A stretch of DNA of 16,112 nucleotides, taken from contig JACDCA010000542.1 of assembly GCA_013694635.1 (NCBI GenBank), positions 1 to 16,112 on the forward strand, read 5' to 3'. Both the position numbers and the translations under genes were made by a program. The notes under the pieces were generated by a model. That model saw only the letters and a program-made list of their open reading frames with translations. It was not told the origin of the DNA and did not search any database. Position 1 is the first letter of the stretch. Each line of letters opens with the position of its first letter. This stretch comes from Acidobacteriota bacterium (lineage in GTDB: Bacteria > Acidobacteriota > Vicinamibacteria > Vicinamibacterales > 2-12-FULL-66-21). This document shows, piece by piece, positions 1 to 6,397 of this stretch.

Positions 1-202
1 CTTCCGAGTAGTACGCCAGACTCCCGCTGTGCTGCATCGCCAGAACGACAGCGCCCGCGGGCAATGCCCCCTGAACGTAGGCGGCTGCGTCCGCATATCG
101 CCGCTCGCCGGCCCACTCGACGCAGCACCCGCCGGCTGTCAGGGCGAGGGCGCCGAGCACGAGTCCGGCCCTGTGGCGCCGGCTCGACCCGGGGTGGGTC
201 AT
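1..202 (-). CDS. Partial protein resembling the C-terminal tail of GT39-type glycosyltransferases
   Basis: The gene runs off the left edge; 67 codons are visible. The ATG at 202 overlaps the TGA of the upstream thioesterase as ATGA, so translation is probably coupled. Residues 11-25 are hydrophobic and could be a membrane anchor or signal segment; C26-C27 follow, but the preceding residues make a poor lipobox. Residues 33-66 contain ERRYADAAAYV, LPAGAVVLAMQHSG and LAYYSE. From memory, this pattern is common in the soluble tail of acidobacterial family 39 (dolichyl-phosphate-mannose-type) glycosyltransferases. In that family the tail follows many membrane helices, which are absent here, so this is either an orphan tail domain or a look-alike. 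The family call is uncertain; the reading frame and start are reasonably supported. Confidence 0.5.
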   Translation of the reverse strand, partial: MTHPGSSRRHRAGLVLGALALTAGGCCVEWAGERRYADAAAYVQGALPAGAVVLAMQHSGSLAYYSE

Positions 203-693
203 CGCGCTTCGAGCGCTTTGCGCGCCTCGAGGCGTGCGGCGCGGCGCACGTCGGCCTCCGCCGCGCGCCGCTTCTCCTCTTCGGATTCAAGCAGCAGCGG
301 CGGGATCGACAGCCGCCGTCCGTCGCGATCGATGGCCACGAACGTGAGATACGCCCGGCTCGTCATGCGGCGCTCGCCCGTGAGGATCTCCTCCGAAAAG
401 ACTTCGACTTCCACTTCGAGCGACGTGCTCCACGCTGCGGTGACGCGCGCCTTGAGGATGATCAGGTCGCCGACCTTGATGGGATGGAGAAACTGAAGGC
501 CGTCAACGGCCGCCGTGACGAGAAGGCTTCGCGTATGCCGGTGGCACGAGATCGCGCCGGCAATGTCGATCAGGTGCATCACGGTGCCGCCGAGGATGAA
601 CCCCAGAGGGTTCGCATCGTTCGGCAGGACCACCTGCACCATCTCGGTCGCACTCTGTGAGGGTTTCTTGGGCGGCGCGGTCAATTGTTGCAC
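199..693 (-). CDS. Hotdog-fold acyl-CoA thioesterase (YciA/BACH-like)
   Basis: This predicts a 164-residue cytoplasmic acyl-CoA hydrolase releasing free acid and CoA. The hotdog signature lies at residues 23-47: LPNDANPLGFILGG with N28, then MHLIDIAGA with D43, matching the catalytic Asp of YciA-like enzymes. A second conserved stretch, VDGLQFLHPIKVGDLI, follows near residues 63-78. The last ~30 residues are a charged, probably helical tail rich in E, R and A. The chosen start is GTG at 693, inside the 3' end of the zinc-finger gene (13-base overlap). An ATG at 642 (residue 18) is an alternative that keeps the whole fold. No strong Shine-Dalgarno is visible for either. Its stop overlaps the next gene as ATGA. 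It is probably co-transcribed with both neighbours. The substrate chain length cannot be read from sequence. Confidence 0.85.
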   Translation of the reverse strand: MQQLTAPPKKPSQSATEMVQVVLPNDANPLGFILGGTVMHLIDIAGAISCHRHTRSLLVTAAVDGLQFLHPIKVGDLIILKARVTAAWSTSLEVEVEVFSEEILTGERRMTSRAYLTFVAIDRDGRRLSIPPLLLESEEEKRRAAEADVRRAARLEARKALEAR

Positions 694-914
694 CGGCGGT
701 CGACGAACGAACGAAGCGTCCAGCGCAGTTCTTCGGGAAGCTCCTCTTCACCGATGGTGCGCAGGATGGACACGGTCGATTGATAGGTCTTCAGCTGCGT
801 GACACAGCTGCTGCATCGAGCGAGGTGGTTTTCGAGCGCGGCGTGTTCATCGGGCGGCAACTGGCCTTCGATGAAATCGGCCAGCAGCCTCACGATGTCG
901 GGGCAATTCCCCAT
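681..914 (-). CDS. Stand-alone zinc-finger (zf-HC2/ZAS-type) protein
   Basis: This small 77-residue protein has the zinc-binding anti-sigma fingerprint: C4, then H30-x3-C34-x2-C37 in NHLARCSSC, after the usual acidic helix LLADFIEGQLPPDEHAALE. The anti-sigma protein at 5080 has C4, H30, C34 and C37 at exactly the same positions. Unlike that protein, this one has no transmembrane segment and no output domain; it ends about 40 residues after the finger. No sigma-factor gene adjoins it. The start is set at the ATG at 914, because family members begin just before the first Cys. An in-frame ATG at 953 lies inside the palindromic repeat at 951-980 and would add 13 poorly typical residues. It overlaps the thioesterase gene by 13 bases. 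It could be a free cytoplasmic anti-sigma factor or a zinc-binding adaptor. Confidence 0.75.
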   Translation of the reverse strand: MGNCPDIVRLLADFIEGQLPPDEHAALENHLARCSSCVTQLKTYQSTVSILRTIGEEELPEELRWTLRSFVDRRCNN

Positions 915-950
915 TAGACCGACTTCTGATGCCTCAGGATCTGCCTTCGG

Positions 951-980
951 CATAGAGGCCGGCTAAAGCCGGCCTCTATG
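951..980. repeat. Perfect 13-bp-arm palindrome, REP-like
   Basis: Arms 951-963 (CATAGAGGCCGGC) and 968-980 are exact reverse complements around a TAAA loop, so RNA from either strand would form a very stable GC-rich hairpin. It lies between the peptidase and zinc-finger genes, which share orientation. There is no U-tract on either side, so it is not a textbook intrinsic terminator. A dispersed REP-type element or an mRNA 3'-end stabiliser or attenuator fits better. Similar GGCCGGCTnnAGCCGGCC-type palindromes are, from memory, dispersed in some acidobacterial genomes; copy number here is unknown. Confidence 0.85.
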
Positions 981-1015
981 TTCATCGTTTGTCGTTCGCA
1001 GTTCATAGTTTAGAA
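981..1015. repeat. Degenerate 7-bp-period tandem array (TTnnnnG units)
   Basis: Starting directly after the palindrome, the sequence parses into consecutive heptamers TTCATCG, TTTGTCG, TTCGCAG and TTCATAG, then a degenerate TTTAGAA. All four clear units share TT at positions 1-2 and G at position 7. The stop codon of the peptidase gene (1010-1012) lies in the fifth unit, so the array sits exactly at the end of that gene. No coding role is seen. It belongs to the same general class as the arrays at 4177-4232, 11902-12003 and 14802-14836. Confidence 0.6.
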
Positions 1016-4000
1016 GTCGTAGCCGATCCAGAGCGAGAAGCGCGGTTTGCGCAGCCACTCGCTGCCGGATTTGCCTTCGCTCCCCCCCTGGAACGCGAAG
1101 ACGAAATCCTCCCACTGGCGGTTGAACAGGGTGCGCCACGACCAGTCGAAGTGAATCGGGAACCCGAGCGCGAACGTCTCGAGACCGATACCGTACGAGG
1201 CACGGCCGTCGACGAGCTTGAATCCGGGGATGCTCGTTTCCGGTCCGAACACCGGCGAGAGCCCGGTGGGCGAGAGCGGGTCGTTCGCGAACCCGAGCAG
1301 CGGCGTGAACGTCTTGTCGCGCGACGTCCAGACCTGCATCGGCAGCCCCTCGTATCCCGAAGCGCCGAAGTTCGCAAAGAACACACCCCGCAGACCGCCG
1401 ACGACGCCGAGGGGTGTGAGCGCCGCCTCGATGAGCGGGAATCTCAGTTCCGCGTTCGTGAAGAACGCCTTATTGCCGATGAACTCGAGATAGTCGTATC
1501 CGCGCAGCTCCGAGTTCCCGCCGAAATACATGTACCCGGGGTAATCTCCCCAGCTCTTGAAGCCGCGCGCGCGAAACGCCAGCACGCCGTTGGTCGCTAG
1601 CCTCATGTAGTAGCGTGCATCCACGTCCGCCGTCTGGCGGCCGAGCAGATCTCCGGCCGACGGTGCGAATTCGTAGCCGACCCTCACCGTGTTGCCGGCG
1701 AGCGGACCGTACTCGCGGAACACCGTCGTCTCCTGCACGAAATTGATCCCGAGAGGCGCGAAGGTGCCGCTGCTGAACAGCACGCGGCCGTACGTGTCCT
1801 CCTGGAACTGGTTCGCGAGCGCCTGCAGGCCTTCATCCGTGTATCCCTGCTTGAACTGCATCAAGCCGGCCGACACCTCGAGGCGCGCATAGCGGTTGAG
1901 CGGATAGATCCCGAACGCCGTCATCCCGCGAGACGTCTGCGTCGCGAGCGCCTGGTCGCGGTCGATGTACGCGTAGTCGTAGTCGAAGAGCTGCCCCGGC
2001 TGGTAGCCGTAGTAGAACTGCGTCTGCGAGAACGCCTGGATGGCGTACTGGAGCCGGCGCGACAGATTCACGTACGACGCCGCCATCGTCCGGTACTGCG
2101 AGACCGACGCCGCGAAGACGTTGAACTGCTTGTCGCCGAGCACGTCGGTGAAGGTGACCTGCGTGCCACCGAACACATCACCGCCGCTGGTGACGCCGAC
2201 GTTCACCGGCGGACGTCCTTCGAGGAAGAGCTTTTCGAAGGTGCCCTTGTTCCTGACATTCGCCTTCACCAGCGGCACGGTGAGAGGCGGCTGGAAGTCG
2301 ATCACCGGACCCGGCGCGCCGAAATCGGCGGTCGCGACGGTGTGCAGCGCCTGATCGCGCGCCAGGGTGTGGATACCGTACTCGCTCTTGTAATAGGTGA
2401 CGAACGCGATCCGCGGCGCCTTCTGGTCGCGCAGGACGATCGGTGAAACGTTCGCCGTCAGCGTGTCGGTGAACTGGCGCAGCTCGCCGGTCTTCAGGCT
2501 GAGCGTCCAGATGTTGTAGATGTGGCCGTTGCGCGCCACTTCCGGCTCGATCGCCGTGTTCGGATCGGTCGCGGTCGACGAAAACACCAGCGTATCGGCG
2601 TCCATGAACTGGGCGCCGCCATCGTCGTGCGTGCCGAACGTGATCTGCGTCTTCTTGCCACTCGCAAGGTCAAGCCGGAACAGCTTGTCGTTGCCGCTGA
2701 CGCGCGCCAGGTACACGAGCGACTTGCCGTCCGGTGAGTAGGTCGGGGCAAAGTCGCCGAACTGATCGTTGGTGAGATTCTTCAGCTCGCCGGTTTCGAC
2801 GTCGACGATGAAGATGTCGCCGACCGCACCCGAGAGCGCCGCGAACGCGACGTGGCGGCCATCGGGGCTGATGTCGGGCGACTCCGGCATGTCGACGTTC
2901 TTCAGCTCGATCCGCTTGTCGACCTTCTTCGTCACGACGTTCTGCAGCACGAGCGTCTTGTATTTCTCGGTCCGGACGAAATAGGCGATGCGGTCGCCGG
3001 CCGGGGCCCACGACATCCAGGGCACGGCGTTGTTCCGGAATCCTCCGGGCGTGACGATGTACTCGTAGCCGCGGTCCTTGTTGAAGCCGCCTGTGAGATT
3101 GCCGATCACCTTGCCGTCTTTCGTCGACATCAGGATGATGTCGAGCTCCTGGTCCTTGCGGTTGCCGGCGGCGACGGCCATGAGATCGCCCGACGGGGAC
3201 GGCTCGATCGAGATCACCACCGAGTACGGCGTCTTGTCGCGCTTCGGCGCGAGGTTGCGTCCGTAGTCGGCCGGCCGCTCCTTGTCGCGGAACGGCTTGA
3301 AGCGGTCCTTGAGATATTTCTCGAACTGCTCGTCGAACTCCTCCGCCTTGAGCCTGAAGGCTTCCTCGTAGGCGCTCTCGCCGCCGCCGATGACGGCTTT
3401 CCGCAGCGCGAACAGGAACTGGCGCAGTCCTTCCTTGCCCCACTTCGACTCGATGAACTCGAAAGCGGCGTGCCCGAGGTTGTAGGGGAGGCGGCCGTCC
3501 TGGAACTGCACGCCCTGGAAGTCGCTCATGGCGGGGACGTTGTCCGACACCGCGGCATCGCGCACGGTCATCAGGTCGAACGGGTTCCAGTACCCGGTCA
3601 TGTAGTCGGCGAGCCCTTCGTCGACCCAGAGCGGCAGCCCGCGGCGGAGCAGCGACCGCGGGATGATGTCGAACTCGAAAATATGCGTCAGTTCGTGGGT
3701 GATGAGCCGGTAAAGAGCGTCCGATGGTTCGTCGATCGGCAGCACCACCCGGTCGCGATACGGCTCGGCGAAGGCCAGGACCCCCTCCGGCAGCTCGGAC
3801 GCTTCGATGTTCTGCTGCTGGAACTCGCTCTGCGTCTTGTAGAGGACCATCGGCACCTTGTGGGCGAGGTCGTGTTTCAAGTCGGCGCTCACCTGCTGAT
3901 AGGCGCTCTCCGAGTAACTCGCGATCCGCTCGAGGTGCTTCTCGATGTCGGCGTAGTAATAGATTTCGAAGTGGTCGGTCGTGTAGATCTTCCACTTGAA

Positions 4001-4147
4001 GTCGTCATATCGGATCTTGTTCTTGCCGTAATACGGGAAGAAAGGTGTCTGGGCCGCCGCCTCGTGAGCGATACCCGTGACGAGCACCATGGCCAGAACG
4101 GCCACGCCCGCAGGCGTAAAGGTGCCGCGCGTGCTGCGCGTGCGCAT
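1010..4147 (-). CDS. Secreted gluzincin-like peptidase / beta-propeller / outer-membrane barrel fusion
   Basis: This 1045-residue envelope protein has three parts. A signal peptide (residues 1-32, ending AHEAAAQ) leads into a peptidase-MA-like domain (about 45-290) with the zinc motif HELTH at 151-155 and a downstream Glu in WVDEGLADY (E177), the usual third gluzincin ligand. Next is a TolB-like PD40 propeller (about 310-610) with blade motifs SPDG at 426 and 470 and PAGD near 381. The last ~400 residues (about 648-1045) are rich in aromatic, alternating strands, resemble Omp85/surface-antigen barrels, and end in FSLWIGYDF with the C-terminal Phe typical of outer-membrane proteins. The predicted role is surface or periplasmic proteolysis tethered to the outer membrane; the substrate is unknown. 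The start is supported by an AGAGGTG ribosome site four bases upstream. Domain borders are approximate. Confidence 0.88.
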   Translation of the reverse strand: MRTRSTRGTFTPAGVAVLAMVLVTGIAHEAAAQTPFFPYYGKNKIRYDDFKWKIYTTDHFEIYYYADIEKHLERIASYSESAYQQVSADLKHDLAHKVPMVLYKTQSEFQQQNIEASELPEGVLAFAEPYRDRVVLPIDEPSDALYRLITHELTHIFEFDIIPRSLLRRGLPLWVDEGLADYMTGYWNPFDLMTVRDAAVSDNVPAMSDFQGVQFQDGRLPYNLGHAAFEFIESKWGKEGLRQFLFALRKAVIGGGESAYEEAFRLKAEEFDEQFEKYLKDRFKPFRDKERPADYGRNLAPKRDKTPYSVVISIEPSPSGDLMAVAAGNRKDQELDIILMSTKDGKVIGNLTGGFNKDRGYEYIVTPGGFRNNAVPWMSWAPAGDRIAYFVRTEKYKTLVLQNVVTKKVDKRIELKNVDMPESPDISPDGRHVAFAALSGAVGDIFIVDVETGELKNLTNDQFGDFAPTYSPDGKSLVYLARVSGNDKLFRLDLASGKKTQITFGTHDDGGAQFMDADTLVFSSTATDPNTAIEPEVARNGHIYNIWTLSLKTGELRQFTDTLTANVSPIVLRDQKAPRIAFVTYYKSEYGIHTLARDQALHTVATADFGAPGPVIDFQPPLTVPLVKANVRNKGTFEKLFLEGRPPVNVGVTSGGDVFGGTQVTFTDVLGDKQFNVFAASVSQYRTMAASYVNLSRRLQYAIQAFSQTQFYYGYQPGQLFDYDYAYIDRDQALATQTSRGMTAFGIYPLNRYARLEVSAGLMQFKQGYTDEGLQALANQFQEDTYGRVLFSSGTFAPLGINFVQETTVFREYGPLAGNTVRVGYEFAPSAGDLLGRQTADVDARYYMRLATNGVLAFRARGFKSWGDYPGYMYFGGNSELRGYDYLEFIGNKAFFTNAELRFPLIEAALTPLGVVGGLRGVFFANFGASGYEGLPMQVWTSRDKTFTPLLGFANDPLSPTGLSPVFGPETSIPGFKLVDGRASYGIGLETFALGFPIHFDWSWRTLFNRQWEDFVFAFQGGSEGKSGSEWLRKPRFSLWIGYDF

Positions 4148-4151
4148 GATT

Positions 4152-4158
4152 CACCTCT
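4152..4158 (-). promoter_or_regulatory. Ribosome binding site of the peptidase-barrel gene
   Basis: On the minus strand AGAGGTG stands four bases before the ATG at 4147. This is one of the clearest Shine-Dalgarno sites in the window and fixes the start directly before the signal peptide. Confidence 0.7.
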
Positions 4159-4176
4159 GATTCGGCTCTCAGTTAC

Positions 4177-4232
4177 CATCTGCCAGCTGCCACCAAAAAT
4201 GCTGGAAGCTCGGAGCTGGAAGCTGGAAGCTT
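4177..4232. repeat. Two adjacent 7-bp-period arrays (CAnCTGC, then nnnnGCT)
   Basis: CATCTGC and CAGCTGC followed by CACC (4177-4194) form a short first array. From 4204 come GGAAGCT, CGGAGCT, GGAAGCT and GGAAGCT (4204-4231), with AAATGCT (4197-4203) in the same phase before them, all ending in GCT. The block lies 30-85 bases upstream of the peptidase start. If the gene is transcribed from the TACAGT-like element at 4246-4251 (minus), the arrays would be in its 5' untranslated region. That promoter is weak and unproven. Confidence 0.65.
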
Positions 4233-4470
4233 GAGCCGCGATGTTACTGTAGCTAAGACGGTTGCCGCAATGCAGGAGGTCCTTGGGTCCTTCGGTCACG
4301 CGGCCCACCCCGAAGCGAAGGGAGGCTGCGAGCAAGCCACGTGCCTTCGCGGTCTGCGTGAAATCACAGCAAAACGGCCCGGCTCGCCATCCGGCTGTCA
4401 CCTTCCGCGAACGTCGTCGTCCTGCGCCGGGTACAATTGATTGGAATAAAGGACGTTACCCGCGGGGTTC
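4233..4470. other. Intergenic region between divergent genes
   Basis: This 238-base region lies between the minus-strand peptidase and the plus-strand sigma operon. No convincing gene was found: the open frames have no recognisable motif and no ribosome site. It holds a possible minus-strand -10 (TACAGT, 4251-4246), a short quasi-repeat (GGTCCTT at 4278, GGGTCCTT at 4285, CGGTCAC at 4293), and a good plus-strand -10 hexamer TACAAT at 4432-4437. No matching -35 stands 17 bases upstream of that hexamer, which would be expected if an ECF-type rather than a housekeeping factor reads part of the region. Confidence 0.5.
4432..4437 (+). promoter_or_regulatory. Candidate -10 element for the sigma-factor operon
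   Basis: TACAAT matches the housekeeping -10 in 5 of 6 positions and would give a leader of roughly 27 bases to the ATG at 4471. The expected -35 position (about 4409-4414, GAACGT) matches poorly, so this is only a candidate. Autoregulation by the encoded ECF factor is common in this family but no clear GGAAC/GTC-type site was located. Confidence 0.3.
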
Positions 4471-5064
4471 ATGACCGGTGGGCGTCCTCAGGACTCAATG
4501 GTCTTTCGAAGACGCTCGTGGGCGGCGGACCAGCCGGCGGCCGACGGCGCGGATCCCTTTGCGCAGGAGGCGCTGTCGTATATCGACAGCCTCTACGGCA
4601 CGGCGATGCGACTCACGAGGCGCGTGGTGGATGCCGAGGACCTGGTGCAGGACACCTACGTCAAGGCGTTCCGCTCCGCCTCACAGTTCAAACGTGGCAC
4701 GAACCTGAAGGCATGGCTGTTCACGATCCTGCACAACACCTTCTTGAACATGCGCCGGCACGACGGACGCAACCCCGTGGACGTCGACAGCGATGTGGTC
4801 GAACGGGCGGCTGACATGACGGCATCGCAGCACACGCCCGAGCAGCTGCTCACGCGGGCGACGCTCAATGCCGACCTGCAGGCTGCGCTCGATCAGATAC
4901 CCGAGGCGTTTCGCCAGGCGGTCTGGCTGCGGGACGTCGAGGAGTTTTCGTACGCGGAAATCGCGGACATGCTCGAGGTGCCGATCGGTACCGTGATGTC
5001 GCGGATCTCTCGAGGACGCCGGATGCTGTACGAGCGGCTCGCGAAGACGCGGATGGTGGGGTGA
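4471..5064 (+). CDS. ECF-type RNA polymerase sigma factor
   Basis: This 197-residue sigma-70-family protein lacks regions 1 and 3, as ECF factors do. Region 2 spans about 30-98 and contains the core-binding motif DAEDLVQDTYVKAF (54-67) and the -10 recognition helix FKRGTNLKAWLFTILHNTF. Region 4 spans about 134-190, with ALDQIPEAFRQAVWLRDVEE followed by the helix-turn-helix FSYAEIADMLEVPIGTVMSR. The start at 4471 gives a 30-residue unstructured head; an ATG at 4498 has an AGGA four bases upstream and is a fair alternative. The anti-sigma gene begins 15 bases after its stop, so the pair is almost certainly co-transcribed and the factor held inactive by its partner. The pairing with a TlpA-like thioredoxin suggests a periplasmic or thiol stress regulon, which is inference. 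Confidence 0.93.
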   Translation: MTGGRPQDSMVFRRRSWAADQPAADGADPFAQEALSYIDSLYGTAMRLTRRVVDAEDLVQDTYVKAFRSASQFKRGTNLKAWLFTILHNTFLNMRRHDGRNPVDVDSDVVERAADMTASQHTPEQLLTRATLNADLQAALDQIPEAFRQAVWLRDVEEFSYAEIADMLEVPIGTVMSRISRGRRMLYERLAKTRMVG

Positions 5065-5079
5065 TCGGGTGAGACGAGC

Positions 5080-5844
5080 ATGAAGAATTGTCGCGACGTT
5101 GAACCGCTGCTGGCGCCGTACGTGGATGGTGACGCCGCACCGGAAGACCGCGCCGCCGTCGACGCGCACATCGAGGCATGCGGTTGCTGCCGCGACGATC
5201 TGACCGCGCAGCGTGTGGCCCGCGATCTCCTGCACGCGAGGCGCGAGCGGCTGCGTGACGCCCCAACTCCGCAACTTCGCGCGCGCTGTGCGGCGCAGGC
5301 GGTCCGGGCGCACGCGCAGGTGGCGCCGGCCGCCCGCCGGACGCTGATCAGCAGGCAGGTCCCGCTCGCTGCCGCTGCCACCATCGTGCTGGCGTTTGCG
5401 GCCGTGTTCGGCCTTGGCTTGAACAACAAGGTGCAGGCGCTGGCATTCCAGATGACGGTGGATCACGTCAAGTGCGCGCGGTTCAACAGCTCGCCGGCCG
5501 CGGCAGACCCGGTGCTGCTGGCACAGCAGTGGTCGGCCAAGGCGGGATGGCCGCTCACGGTTCCGGCGTCATCCGAACCCGCCGGGCTGGAGCTGCGCTC
5601 GGTGCGGCGCTGCGGCGTCACCGACGGCCGCGTCGCCCATCTGATCTACGACTGGCGCGGTGAGCCGTTGTCGGTCTACGTGCTCAACTCGAAGGCGGTC
5701 GCGGGCACGTCGCACGTGCAGCGGTTGGGCCATCAGAGCGTCATGTGGTCGCAGAATGGCCGGACGTATGTCGTGCTGACGGGCGCTTCCAGGCGCGAGG
5801 ACCTGGCCGGGGTCGTTCACTACATGAGATCCAACGTCTACTAG
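5080..5844 (+). CDS. Membrane anti-sigma factor, zf-HC2 type, with periplasmic domain
   Basis: This 254-residue protein has an N-terminal zinc anti-sigma domain (C4, H30-x3-C34-x2-C37 in AHIEACGCC) and one transmembrane helix at about 94-114 (PLAAAATIVLAFAAVFGLGL). A ~140-residue periplasmic domain follows. The periplasmic part has two cysteines, C132 in DHVKCARF and C178 in VRRCGV, plus H129 and H187. Its pattern (GRVAHLIYDWRGEPLSVYVL, then GHQSVMWSQNGRTYVVLTG) resembles the sensor half of putative transmembrane anti-sigma factors, as I recall them. The two cysteines could form a disulfide switch or, with the histidines, a metal site; neither is proven. It lies 15 bases after the sigma gene and directly before a thioredoxin-like gene, consistent with a redox or envelope-stress sensor. 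Confidence 0.9.
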   Translation: MKNCRDVEPLLAPYVDGDAAPEDRAAVDAHIEACGCCRDDLTAQRVARDLLHARRERLRDAPTPQLRARCAAQAVRAHAQVAPAARRTLISRQVPLAAAATIVLAFAAVFGLGLNNKVQALAFQMTVDHVKCARFNSSPAAADPVLLAQQWSAKAGWPLTVPASSEPAGLELRSVRRCGVTDGRVAHLIYDWRGEPLSVYVLNSKAVAGTSHVQRLGHQSVMWSQNGRTYVVLTGASRREDLAGVVHYMRSNVY

Positions 5845-5848
5845 GTGA
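5843..5848 (+). promoter_or_regulatory. Ribosome binding site that decides the TlpA start
   Basis: AGGTGA spans the stop codon of the anti-sigma gene and lies five bases before the ATG at 5854. It makes 5854 the likely start rather than the in-frame GTG at 5845, which is part of this site. Termination of the anti-sigma gene and initiation of the next are therefore likely coupled. Confidence 0.7.
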
Positions 5849-5853
5849 CCCAC

Positions 5854-6381
5854 ATGAAGAAATGGATGCTCGGCGGGGCGGCCGCACTGGCGCTGGGATT
5901 GTTCACGCTGCCGACGGTGCTGCGGTCCGGTTCGGACGACGCGCCCCGCGAAGGGGCGAGCTGCACGGCGGAAGGACAGGCGAACCTCGACTTCACGCTG
6001 AAAGATATGCACGGCGCGGATTTCAAGCTCGCCGATCAGAAAGGGAAAGTTGTCCTCCTCAATTTCTGGGCGACATGGTGCGCCCCCTGCCTGGCGGAGA
6101 TCCCGGAGTTCGTGGCGGCCTACGAAGAGAAAAAAGACAAGGGCTTCGTCATCGTCGGCGTCCTCACCGAGGACTCGGGGGAGAACCTGAAGGCCTTCGC
6201 CGCTGACAAGAAGATGACGTATCCGATCGTGATGATGACGCCGCAGCTCGAAGATGCGTACGGCCCGATCTTCGGTCTGCCGACGTCGGTCATCATCGCC
6301 CGCGATGGATCGGTGTGCAAACGCCACTTCGGTCCGATGTCGGCCGAACAGCTCGAACGGGAGATCAAATCGCTCCTGTAG
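5854..6381 (+). CDS. TlpA/ResA-like membrane-anchored thioredoxin
   Basis: This 175-residue thiol-disulfide oxidoreductase is exported by an uncleaved or cleaved N-terminal hydrophobic segment (residues 4-22). The thioredoxin fold starts around residue 45. The active site WCAPC has C76 and C79 after VVLLNFWAT, and the cis-proline is P143 in FGLPTSVI. Additional cysteines are C37, just after the anchor, and C155, near the C-terminus; both are unusual and could form a second disulfide. The central insert with GVLTEDSGENLKAF is typical of TlpA/ResA/DsbE proteins rather than plain thioredoxins. It follows the anti-sigma gene by nine bases, so it belongs to the sigma operon and is probably a target or effector of it. 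It could reduce cytochrome-c maturation partners or the cysteines of the anti-sigma factor; sequence alone cannot decide. Confidence 0.9.
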   Translation: MKKWMLGGAAALALGLFTLPTVLRSGSDDAPREGASCTAEGQANLDFTLKDMHGADFKLADQKGKVVLLNFWATWCAPCLAEIPEFVAAYEEKKDKGFVIVGVLTEDSGENLKAFAADKKMTYPIVMMTPQLEDAYGPIFGLPTSVIIARDGSVCKRHFGPMSAEQLEREIKSLL

Positions 6382-6397
6382 TACAATCCACCGCAGC

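Noticed and set aside
951..980. The palindrome as an intrinsic terminator
   Set aside because: No run of T follows on either strand, so classic Rho-independent termination is not supported.
2670..3995. Minus-strand open frame of 441 codons overlapping the peptidase in another frame
   Set aside because: Arg/Ala/Gly/Pro-rich shadow, no ribosome site, no recognisable domain.
2852..4234. Long plus-strand open frame (460 codons) antisense to the peptidase-barrel gene
   Set aside because: Low-complexity V/L/R/E-rich translation with no motif; the minus strand has a signal peptide, a zinc motif and propeller repeats, and GC-rich codon structure creates such antisense frames.
4231..4440. Open frame of 69 codons between the divergent operons
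   Set aside because: Starts in the tandem array, has no ribosome site or recognisable feature, and overlaps likely promoter sequence.
6382..6387. TACAAT as a promoter for the small CGC protein
   Set aside because: No -35 at any usual spacing and the hexamer lies directly after the thioredoxin stop; operon read-through is simpler.
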